This document shows positions 54,548 through 64,000 of a stretch of 64,000 nt of DNA, piece by piece. Origin of the DNA: Anolis sagrei (lineage: Eukaryota > Chordata > Lepidosauria > Squamata > Anolidae); the NCBI RefSeq assembly GCF_037176765.1, contig NC_090024.1:72730861-72794860 (forward strand), written 5' to 3'. Made by a program: the position numbers and the translations under genes. The first letter of the stretch is position 1, and each line of letters starts with the position of its first letter. The notes below the pieces were generated by a model that worked only from the letters and a program-made list of their open reading frames with translations, made no database searches and was not told where the DNA came from.

Positions 54548-54765
54548 CTTCTGGTCCCTGGCCTCGGATCAAGCCTGGGAAGACATTTTAAACCAGAGTG
54601 GATGAATTTCCTCCCTCTCCTCTCCCCTCGCTTCTGCCTCGAGCCGGGGAAGCGTTTTAAACCAGAGTGGATGAATTTGCTCCCTCTCTTCTCCCCTTGC
54701 TTCTGACTCGAGCCTGGGAAGCGTTTTGAACCAGAGTGGATGAATTTCCTCCCTTTGCTTCCCCC
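54548..54765 (+). repeat. 69-bp tandem repeat, three copies
   Basis: GTGGATGAATTT recurs at 54598, 54667 and 54736, an exact 69-base period. Each unit has CCTGGGAAGCGTTTT and AACCAGAGTGG. As 69 is a multiple of three, the reverse-strand frames look like protein repeats (KFIHSGLKRFPGS), but nothing else suggests a gene. Confidence 0.85.
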
Positions 54766-55089
54766 CCCCCCACTTTTGGAGTAAAACAACTACTTTCAAA
54801 GTAAAGACCACCCAATGAAACAGGAAATAACACCTTAAACCCATTAAGGAAGGATTCCGAAGTCTCAGAAGTTTCAAAAAGTTTTGAACATTTTTTTCTG
54901 TGAAAATCGGAATTGACTTTAGAATTGAACCACCAGCATCCCTACTTCGGAAATGAGTTTTGAACCATTTTTTAAAATCAAACAAGCCTATTGCTCACAG
55001 GTCAATGTAGATACCAGACCTTTATTCATATATATACAGGGGTGAAAAGTAAGACCTTATTCCATTCCAAAAGAATATAAACAGTGTTT

Positions 55090-55736
55090 CACACAGAACT
55101 TCAATGACCAACAGAAAATACTGGAAGGGTTTGGTGGGTTTGGTGGGCATTGACCTTCAGTTTTGGAGTTGTAGTTCACCTACGTTCAGAGAGTAATGTG
55201 GACTCAAACAATGATGTATTTGGACCAAATTTGGCACAAATACTCAATATGCCCAATTGTGAACACTGCTGGAGTTTGGGAAAAATAGATATTGACATCT
55301 GGGAGCTGTAGTTGCTGGGATTTATAGTTCACCTACAATCAAAGAGCATAGAGTTGGGCCAGACTTCCGACACAGAATCTCCATGCCTTGAAGGGACTCG
55401 TTGACGCAATCCTCCCTGCAGCCTCTCTCCAGCCTCCCTTGCTTCCACATGTTCCAAACACGTCTGCTCTTCCCTCCACACCTGGAGTCTCAGAAACAGC
55501 CCTCTCCTTGGCTGAGAGGATGGTCAATCACCGCGGAAGAGGGCTTTTGGTGGGAGGATTCATCATCTGTTTCCAAAAAGGAAGAGAAGGACAGGCATAG
55601 AGATTTTCAGCCTTCTCTGCCAAAGGGGTTCCTAAGACCACCAGGAATATATGTTTTCTGACAGCCTTTGGCAACCCCCCTGAAGTTCCCTTGTGACCCC
55701 CCCCCCCCCGAGGGAGCCCAAGGTTGAGAAACGCTG
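55090..55736. mobile_element. hAT-like non-autonomous element
   Basis: Ends with AGGTTGAGAAACGCTG, the reverse of the hAT-like end CAGCGTTTCTCAACCT. The body has GTAGTTCACCTACGTTCAGA and TATAGTTCACCTACAATCAA, two forms of one internal repeat. The left limit is uncertain. A C-run lies at 55698-55710. Confidence 0.6.
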
Positions 55737-55784
55737 ATCTAAAAGAAGCACCAGTATTGTTCCATTATCCAGGCAGAGGACACT

Positions 55785-56158
55785 AGGAGGTGCTAGAGAT
55801 AGAAGGATAGTCCATTTTATGGGAGGAAGTTGGAGGAAAACCATTTTTCCTGTTTTTGCTGGTTATTCCCCTTCCCCCATTCCCATATCATAAATGAAGG
55901 TTGTTTCCACAAAGGGGTCATGGGTGGGGAGAATGACAGGAAAACAAGGGGATGTTGTAATGTGATGAATTTATATATTTGTATTTGCATTGTAGCATTG
56001 AAATTGCCTAAATTGTAAGGTGCTCTGAGTCCTCTTCAGGGTGAGATAAAATGGGGCAGAAATATAGTAAATACATAAATAAGATAAATGGTTTTTCTCC
56101 TTCAAGCCACCCCTCACCCCCATAAAATGGACTATCCTTCTCTCTCTAGCACCTTCTA
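55785..56158. repeat. Inverted repeat around an L2 tail
   Basis: The left arm 55785-55847 (GGATAGTCCATTTTATGGG) recurs in reverse at 56087-56158 (CCATAAAATGGACTATCC). Between them is unrecognised sequence (55848-55964), then an L2-like 3' end (about 55965-56086: GTGCTCTGAGTCCTCTTCAG). Confidence 0.7.
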
Positions 56159-56399
56159 ATGCACCAAACCGAAGCACCAAACCTGCTCTATTTGCATCAT
56201 GACTCCGCTTCTGGCCTTTTTGAAGGCCCATGTAAGAAAGGACAGTCAGAAACAGCTGGCTCCCAAGGCAGTGTTGGCACTTTCTCTTCTCTGCAAAATG
56301 ACCCTCCATTAATCCATTGGTCATATCAAAATCCATCACTGGCCTCAAAACCTGCCCTCGCCTTATATGTAAACTCAACGTATACATGAGTTGATACAA

Positions 56400-57130
56400 C
56401 TTATCGCCATGATTCAACTTATCAATTTGAACATTTATGAGCAATTTGTAAGTCAGATGTTTGTAACTTGGGGATTGCCTGTGTAGTACCTGAATAGGGC
56501 TGTACTCGAAACTGGCTTTCACACCTTTCAGGTATCTTATATAACTTTCCCTTATTTTATTTTTATAGTCAAGGCAATCCTTGCATTGATTTTTCCCTAT
56601 CATGTCCATAGGTTTAACTGTAAATTATTTGCAAGTCAAAGGTTTAAAACTGATAAGCTAATGAAGACTTTTCCATAAGCATGCTGTATGGCATGCTTAT
56701 GAGTTTACATCTGAGTAATGCCCGGTTATCCTTATCATAGAATTTGAGATGCTCATTTTACAGCTTCTCTTAAAGAGCAAAAGGGCAATTTGGCTATCTA
56801 ATTTAATGAAAAGCATGGTGTTCTAATCAGGTTAGAATAGATAAGGGGTTTATGATAGCATTTTGAAAGCACAGTACATATAGAAATGAGAGCTTCATTT
56901 TCCTTATTGTAATAGACACCTAAATTAACTGGACTAGTTTCAGTCTGATCTTGCGCCTAGTTTTGAGATCGAGATGCCTTTGAGTTTCTGATGAATTATT
57001 TACATTGGGAGATAAACCTGTTGTTTTTAAATGCAGTCTATTGGTTATCTTAGGTATTGCTTTATTTTTCAGTATTGCCACTCATTTCCTTTTGGACCAT
57101 TTTGCCAGGATAAGAGTTACATACCCTTCT
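56400..57130. other. Intergenic, no gene seen
   Basis: AT-rich; includes a short palindrome around CATAAGCATGCTGTATGGC and GCATGCTTATG near 56670-56700. Confidence 0.4.
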
Positions 57131-57715
57131 ACGTGTCCAGGGAAGTCATGCTACTTCTCTGTTCTGCCTTGGTTAGGCACACCTGGAATACAATGTCCAA
57201 TTCTGGGCACCGCAATTTAAGGGAGATATTGATAAGCTGGAATGTGTCCAGAGAAGGGCGACTATGATCAATGGTTTGGAGTACAAGCCATATGAGGAGT
57301 GGTGTAAAAAGCATGTTTAGTCTGCAGAAGAAAAGGCTGAGAGGAGACATGATGACAATGTATACATTTGTGAGGGGAAGTCATAGGGAAGAGGGAGCAG
57401 ACTTGTTTTTTGCTGCCCTGGAGACTAGGATGCGGAACAATGGCTTCAAACTACAGGAAAGGAGATTCCACTTGAACATGAGGAATAACTTCCGAACTGT
57501 GAGAGCTGTTCAGCAGTGGAACTCTCTTCCCCAGAGTGTGGTGGAGGCTCCTTCTTTGGAGGCTTTTAAACAGGCTGGATGGCCATTTGTGGGAGGTGCT
57601 TTGAATGTGTGGGAGGTGCTTTTATTGTGATTTTCCTGCTTCTTGGCAGGGGTTTGGACGTAATGGTGGACTCTTCAGACTCTTCAGACTCTATGTTTCT
57701 ATGATTCTCTGTTTC
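57131..57715 (+). mobile_element. CR1 LINE 3' fragment
   Basis: A plus-strand CR1: LEYKPYEEW-like, [48 protein letters not shown]; the 3' end is TCTATGTTTCTATGATTCTC. Diverged, with small rearrangements (the DSSDSSD part duplicates CTTCAGACT). Confidence 0.85.
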
Positions 57716-59044
57716 TAGTCATTTCTGCCAAGTCTGCAAAGTGACATATTAGGTAGAAAGTTTAAAAAGGGTGATCATGCTGCAAGTTTAAAGGGGTGAT
57801 CATTACTTTCAAAGCCCTATTCAGTTTTGAACCATGTTTTAAAATCAGTAGTTCCTGGCACATAAACTTGCTTATTTACAGAATTTCCATTCCATGTTCC
57901 ACCATTGTGAAAAATCTCTTTGTTGGTTACATAGGACAGGACCAGTTCAACGGCAGTGCTGTGACACTGGAAATCCTTCCCATAGTTTATGACATATAAT
58001 GTATATAATATATAATTACAGTATATAATGTATATCAACATTGGATTATATGTACATTTAAGACTGGGTTCTTCATTTCAACAATTTCCCTCTATTGACA
58101 GTGTTTTGGCCCCCAACCCACTGAATATTTGGGGATTGCCTTTATTGGAAGCACTAGAAGTAGGTCTTTTTGCTTTAAAGGTTTCCAATTTTTCATTAAT
58201 GGTTGTGTGTTAGTATTATAATTGGACCAGATAAGCATCTTGTAATTATGATAAATATTCCAGAGAGGTAAAATATCTCCACTTCAGATTTTTATTTGAA
58301 GGCTGCTTCTTACGTTTGCCTTGCATGCAGACGCTCCGTCCCTGCAGTCAGCAGCACTACTGAAAGGATCCAAATGGAAGAAGACAGTTTGGTAACAAAC
58401 CTCCCAGGGTTCATGAATGTTATTATCATATGCATGAAACTTTTGAATACTTGACAACTTTTTTTTCTTTCAAAAGGATGAATATTATAGGATCAGCATT
58501 AGTTGCTTGTCTTCGTGCAAGAGAATTGTAGAATTTAGATGAAAAAGGCTACAGTGGCTTGGAATATTTATTGTTCTGAGCAAAGTTGTTTTGTATGCAA
58601 AGTGGGGATGTGGCTCTCTTTAGGGACAAAACTGAAGAAGACACTAGGTTCCATAATCTATTGCAGGAGTGGGGATTGTGCAGTCTTTCAGATGTTAACG
58701 AATTGCAACTCTCAGCATTTTTACCATTGACAATGCTGCCCAGGAGTTGCAACCCAACAACCTCTGGAAGGTTTTATGATTCCCACTCTGGTCCAAATGT
58801 TGGGTTTTTCTCTATGCTATCATTATATGAGACTGCTGTGAGTTCCCCCTTTTTTTTCCCTTGCAGGAAAATCATGATTATGGTGATGTGTCACAGCATG
58901 GAGAAATTTCTCATATCATGTTTTTTGCTAGTTTTTGAGAGAGATGCTTTTGGGGTACTTGTTTTTGATGGGAGCCTTATGTCCTTATGCCTAATATTTA
59001 GTGAATAACCCTCATTGAACTAGGTAGGATTTACTTCTGAATCA
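57716..59044. other. Intergenic or intronic; weak exon candidate
   Basis: A possible exon at about 58331-58391 lies between CTTGCATGCAG and GGTAACA, with an ATG (58374) opening MEEDSL. There is no homology I recognise. The rest holds nothing clear. Confidence 0.25.
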
Positions 59045-59308
59045 GGAGCCCCCGGTGGCGCAATGGGTTAAACCCTTGTGCCAACAGGACTGTAGACCAA
59101 CAGGTTGGAGGTTCAAATTTGGGGAGAGCACGGATGAGCTCCCTCTGTTAGCTCCAGCTCCCCATGCAGAGACATGAGAGAAGCCTCCCATAAGGATGGT
59201 TAAACATCAAAACACCCAGGCCTTCCCTGGGCAGTGTCCTTGTAGATGGCCAATTCTCTCACACCAGAAGCGACTTTCAGTTTCTCAAGTCACTTCTGAC
59301 ATGAAAAA
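59045..59308 (+). repeat. Sauria-type SINE
   Basis: Head GGAGCCCCCGGTGGCGCAAT, B-box-like GGTTGGAGGTTCAAATTTGG, tail TCTCAAGTCACTTCTGACAT plus an A-run. Near-complete; the target duplication is not obvious. Confidence 0.85.
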
Positions 59309-60832
59309 AAAAATCTCAAAAAACTTCTGTGTCAACTTTATAGAATTGCAGTATTGACTAATTCAGTTTTTCTAAATTTACCTCTTACGTTTTCCTGGAG
59401 AAAAATCCACAATCTTTGTGATGATTCTGTAGAAACACATGTTTTTCTCTTATTATACCTTTTTCATATTTTATATAAAATACACAGCAAAACTTTTAGG
59501 ACTTCTGTTTGGTCTTCCAGATTGTGTTTTATACATAATTTCTGGGCACAGCATGACTCTATTAATTAATCACATTGCGACAGGGTTCAGGATATACAGT
59601 AGCAGACTCACTTTTAAGCAAATTCTATATTCTCTCCATGCCCTGAAAACCTCTGTACCCGATAAGATTATCTTGCGTGGAGTCAGGGAAGTTGGGAATA
59701 ACATATTCACATATAACGAAAACCTTAAATAAGCATGATCCAGTTGTGGAGAGAGAAAAAATCGATATCTCTGTCAAGGACTTTTCTGAAATAAAGCTGC
59801 ACAAGGAGCGTTGTTTTATAAAACAAGTCTTGTAATTTTATAAAACAAGTCTTGTAATTTGTCTAGCCCATCAGAATTGCCAAACATGGATAATTACATA
59901 ATTTCACACTTTTCCAGGAAAGTCAGCCCTTGATTAAGCAGTTGACAGCCTGTGAGATTTTGTTCATTGACACTTGATGTCTGTATTGCCTACATTTGCG
60001 GTGATAGCAATCTGAGTGAGGTTACTGAGATTCAAACCATTTACTTTGAAAGAGATTTCGCTTTGACAGATAGGGAAAGTTCTGCTTTCAGAGATAGGAA
60101 GTTTTGAAATGCATAAATACTTTCCTTCTCTACTTTGAGCTATCTTGCGTTCTGCTGATGCCAGGTCTTCTCAGTATCTTGGTTGTTGCTGTCTTTCACT
60201 GCACTTGATGTTTTCATATTTATTTTATTCTTCTCTGCTTCACTTTCTTCCAACCATCTCCCCCTTACCCCTTTAAACAAAGGGATATGGTAATATAAAC
60301 CCTAATAGGAAGAAGCACTGTTTAACTCAGTTGGGGTGCTACTAATCCAATTGCCAAACGGAAACATAGCACAGCATGCCTTTTAATTTTTAAGTAACAT
60401 GGAAACGTTGCATTCAAAATTTAGGGCACTATACCTCTTCTGTGAGACAGCAGTATTTTTCTGTGATTCCAATTCATAATGAATTACAGAACAGTATGAG
60501 ATTGATAATTATTTTATCCATTTATTTATTTAAAACATCGATTCCCCCTTCAACCAAAACAAGGTTCCTAAAGTAATTTACATTAAAGCAAGTTTGGAGA
60601 ACTTCTTTTAGCCTGAGGGCTGAATTCACTTTTGGAGAAGTTGGCAGTGGTCTGCATTTCAGTATCCAAAGGCAAAAAGGTGAAACCTGAAATACAACTC
60701 TGTTTCAGTGTAAAGATCGTAAAGTCCAGCAGCACAACCTTACAAAAGGATTTCACCCTCTTAGAGTGGGAGAAAAGCCCTATAAATACTCGCAAAACAC
60801 CAAATTGAAAAATTATGGCGTAATAAGGACAA
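59309..60832. other. Intergenic, no gene seen
   Basis: A 22-bp unit (TTTTATAAAACAAGTCTTGT plus AA) is repeated in tandem at about 59814-59858. Otherwise unremarkable. Confidence 0.4.
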
Positions 60833-61983
60833 GAGACCAAATTGCCAATATCTGCTGGATAATGGAGAAAGGCAGGGAGTTTCAGAAAAACTTCTATTTC
60901 TGTTTTATTGACTATTCTAAAGCCTTTGACTGTGGATCATAATAAATTGTGGCAAGTTCTTGGTGGTATGGGCATAACAAATGTCTCTCTCATGAGGAAT
61001 CTGTATAAGGACCAAGTAGCAACAGTAAGAACTGGCCATGGAACAACAAACTGGTTCAAGATTGGGAAAGGTGTATGGCAGGGTTGTATACTCTCACCCA
61101 ACCTATTCAACTTGTATGCAGAACACATCATGTGATGTGCGGGGCTTGAGGAATGCAAGGCCAGGATAAAAATTGATGGAAGAAACATTAACAACCTTAT
61201 ATATGCAGATGACACCACTTTGATGGCTGAAAGCGAGGAGGAGCTGAGGAGCCTTCTAATCAAGGTGAAAGAAGAAAGTGCAAGAGCTGGGTTGCAGCTA
61301 AACATAAAAAAACCAAGATTATGGCAACAAGAATGATTGACAACTGGGAAATAGAGGGAGAAAACGTGGAGGCAGTGACAGACTTTGTATTTCTAGGTGC
61401 AAAGATTACTGCAGGCACAGACTGCAGCCAGGAAATCAGGAGACACTTACTTCTTGGGAGGAGAGCAATGTCCGATCTCGATAAAATTGTGAAGAGTAGA
61501 GACATCACACTGGCAATGAAGATCCGCATAGTTAAAGCAATGGTATTCCCTGTAGTAACCTACGGATGTGAGAGCTGGACCATAGGGAAGGCTGAGCGAA
61601 GAAAGATAGATGCTTTTGAACTGTGGTGTTGGAGGAAAGTTCTGAGAGTGCCTTGGACCGCCAGAAGATCCAACCAGTCCATACTTCAGGAAATAAAGCC
61701 CGACTGCTCATTGGAGGGAAGGATAGTAGAGGCAAAGATGCAGTATTTTGGCCACATCATGAGAAGACAGGAAAGCTTAGAGAAGACAATGATGCTGTGG
61801 AAAATGGAAGGAAAAAGGAAGAGGGGCCGATCAAGGGCAAGATGGATGGATGGGATCCTTGAAGTGACTGGATTGACCTTGAAGGAGCTGGGGGTGTGAC
61901 AGCCGACAGGGAGCTGTGGCATGGGCTGGTCCATGAGGTCACGAAGAGTCGGAAATGACTGAATGAATGAACAACAACAACAA
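60833..61983 (+). mobile_element. BovB LINE, 5'-truncated
   Basis: RTE-clade BovB from the RT core to the 3' end (GAGTCGGAAATGACTGAATG and an ACA repeat). The reverse transcriptase and C-terminal frames are broken at a few points (near 60930, 61135 and 61310). Confidence 0.88.
60845..61899 (+). pseudogene. BovB reverse transcriptase, broken
   Basis: ANICWIMEKGREFQKN and FIDYSKAFDC, then DHNKLWQVLGGMGITNVSLM, GKGVWQGCILSPNLFNLYAE and the catalytic YADDTTLMAESEEEL. The later frame (61321-61899) reads MATRMIDNWEIEGENVEAVT, FLGAKITAG, MVFPVVTYGCESWT, FELWCWRKVLRVPWTARRSN and YFGHIMRRQESLEK. At least two frame changes and one stop separate the parts. The N-terminal endonuclease is missing. Confidence 0.88.
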
Positions 61984-62104
61984 AGGACAAATACATGGCC
62001 CTCAGAAGAAGTCTGTTGAGGCCACAAGAGGATAGGTCTGAGGGCCTGAGGTTCTCCACTCCAGCATTAGAAAACATAACCAGTTACTGTAGGAATTAAA
62101 ACAA

Positions 62105-62210
62105 TCTTAAAGGTTAAGGTTTTCCACTGACATTAAGTCCAGTCATGTCCGACTCTGGGTATTGGTGCTCATCTCCATTTCTAAGCCGACGAGCCGGTGT
62201 TGTCCGAAAC
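62105..62210 (-). repeat. tRNA-derived SINE 3' fragment
   Basis: AAGGTTAAGGTTTTCCACTG and TCATGTCCGACTCTGGGTAT are the reverse of the SINE family at 13692. The element is cut after GAGCCGGTGTTGTCCG; the next 55 bases are unclear. Confidence 0.7.
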
Positions 62211-62994
62211 CTTGCCCGCAAAAGTTGCAGACCATTGGTCAAACCACTTCACCACGCTACCTCCCCTTAATAGTCTGGTCATTAAAATGTATTTTAAAAA
62301 ACAAGCTAGGCGCCGAGTACACCTCTCTCAAAACAAAGCAAACCAAATCAACAAATAGTCCAAAATTTTGGCACCACAACAGATTCCCCCACCACATTTA
62401 ATGGTGAGGGAATCTGAGAGCCTTTCAAAAATAATAAAATAAGTACAATAATTGGGTCCCAAAAGGTATGCTTTAGGTTAAAAAGTCCCAAACATTTTAG
62501 CACTTAAAAGTTTAAAATAATTGTGTCTGTTGTCCTTGGAAACAAATTGGGCAACATTATAGTATTCCAACCTAGTGAATAGATGAACTCTCAGGGCTGC
62601 AGTTTTTCCCCAGGGCACTTCCTCTTCCTTCCACATGCTTCAAGGCTTGGGTTCCCACCAAAGCCCTTCCTTCCTCCTCCTGGTCATGCAAGTTGAGTTA
62701 ATGAGGTTCCATGGTCAGAAGAGGACTCCTCTTCTCTCCCTCCTTACATTGCCTCTTTTCTGTTGTCCCCACCCTGTCAGAACTCTGCCCTTCCAAATTT
62801 GTCGTGACCCCAACTGAAAGCTGCAGCAATCACTTTGGGGTTGTGACCCATAGTTTAAAAAGCCCTACTCTAGTTGCAAGTAATCGTCTTATGCAGATCA
62901 TTGTGCTGGCTGTATTAGGGGTTTTTAAAGCTTTTTTTTTTTGGACTGGAGTATAGGTCTATGAGACTGTCTATATTTAAATAATACAAATAAT
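62211..62994. other. Intergenic, no gene seen
   Basis: No reliable gene or repeat call; 62760-62880 has GTCGTGACCCCAACTGAAAG, loosely hAT-like. Confidence 0.35.
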
Positions 62995-63535
62995 CATAAT
63001 TATAATGTTTATTTATACCCCACTTTTTCTCTCAAAGCTACTTAACAAAAACATTCACATACAATTTGAAATATAAAAATATGCAAACATTAAAACAGAA
63101 TTAAATATAAACAATATTTAAAAATTCAGAGTTAAAATCCATTAAAACATATTCAGAGTTAAAAACCACAGCACCCCCTGATCTTAAAAACTTTCACCTT
63201 AAAAAGCCTGTCTGAATGAAAAGATTTTAGCCTGCCGTTTGATGAACAAGAGGGAGGAAGCCATTCTGACTTCCCTGGGCAGGGAGTTCGAGAGTTGATG
63301 GGCAGCCACTGAGAACGCCCGCACTCTCACTCCCACCAACCGAGCTTGAGATGGAGGTGGGACTGAGAGAAGGGCCTCTCCTACTAAAGATTTTAGGGCC
63401 CAAGCAGGGTAATACAAGGGGATGCAGTCGACCAAATAATCCGGACCTCCATCTATGGCTTTAAAGGTTATAACCAGCACTTTGAATTGTGCCCAGAAAC
63501 AGATGGAAAATCAGTGTAGCTACTGCAACAGGGGG
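62995..63535 (-). mobile_element. L2-type LINE 3' fragment
   Basis: The reverse strand reads VITFKAIDGGPDYLVDCIPL, RVRAFSVAAHQLSNSLPREV and a 3' UTR ending AGTGGGGTATAAATAAAC. An old, diverged L2 with stops. Confidence 0.8.
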
Positions 63536-64000
63536 TATGTCCGCTAATTCAAACATTCAAATCATATTTCCTTAAAATTTATGCTTTTCATGTTTAAAGA
63601 ATATCCATAATTTCTCTCTGTGTGTGCTTTCTAGTGCATGTGAAAGGTTATCTTTCTGTTGCAGGAAACCTTCTGGCTTAAAACAAATAAAGAGTCAAAC
63701 TTTCTCAACTATGCAATGCTCTGGTTGAAATCAAACTGTTTTCCTCTCCAGTGGGATTTAGAAAAGCAGCTATTGTTGTCTTCCAGGTGTTGTTCCAACG
63801 TTATTTCAGTGTCTTCTGCCCCTTCTTCCTCCACTCCTCCATGCCATGTTTAAGGCTCAAAGTAGTGATAGGAAGAATGATCAATCCACTCTAAAAGCAT
63901 CATAAACGGAGAGTAAATAATAAGTTATCTTTAAGGCAGAGTTTTGCAACTCCTAAATATATTTTGCTATCTTAATTGTATGTCAGATCTCAAGATCTCA
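63536..64000. other. Window end, no gene seen
   Basis: A TTCTGTTGCAG acceptor-like sequence at about 63654-63664 is the only splice hint. Nothing else is supported. Confidence 0.35.

Noticed and set aside
54508-54985. Two minus-strand frames with repeating KFIHSGLKRFPGS- and EEIHPLWFKTLPR-type units
   Set aside because: Product of a 69-bp tandem repeat; no splice sites, start context or relatives suggest a gene.

Overview
This is a vertebrate window, most likely from a squamate reptile (an iguanian or Anolis-like lizard). The call rests on spliced GT-AG exons of one vertebrate gene and on a repeat mix typical of lizards: full-length L1, L2-clade LINEs, CR1, BovB, Sauria-type SINEs with a BovB-like tail, 5S-derived SINEs, a Penelope-like element, Helitrons and many short hAT-type DNA elements. 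Assignments rest on reading the sequence and on recalled family features; no database search was possible.

The only host gene I can support is a plus-strand secreted carnosinase (CNDP1-like, M20 metallopeptidase). Eleven coding exons lie between 20064 and 30984. All are open, have consistent splice phases and keep every metal and catalytic residue. A further short first exon supplying the Met is proposed, with low confidence, at about 12994-12996. The introns hold CR1, L2, 5S-derived SINE, foldback DNA elements and an inverted pair of Penelope terminal repeats.

Left flank (1-20 kb): a full-length minus-strand L1 (923-7675) with a perfect 16-bp target duplication has split an older SINE. Then come a 998-bp hAT-type element carrying a 71-bp minisatellite, several SINEs, and an L2-clade LINE (about 16155-19041) with an 846-codon open frame.

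Right flank (31-43 kb): a Penelope-like element has an inverted 5' end and a terminal hammerhead-ribozyme-like core. It has been entered by a 5'-truncated L2 and by a nearly intact full-length L1 (34825-42370, 15-bp duplication).

Far right (43-64 kb): BovB and L2 fragments, a candidate CTCF site and an 84-bp-arm palindromic DNA element come first. A CpG island at about 47.4-48.06 kb has CRE, ETS, CCAAT and NRF-1 motifs plus a strong splice donor, and probably is the promoter and first exon of the next gene. In mammals ZNF407 lies next to CNDP1; that identity is inferred from synteny only. Beyond it are two tandem Helitron-like copies, further SINEs, tandem repeats, CR1, BovB and L2 remnants. 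No rRNA or tRNA gene, CRISPR array or bacterial-type feature is seen.
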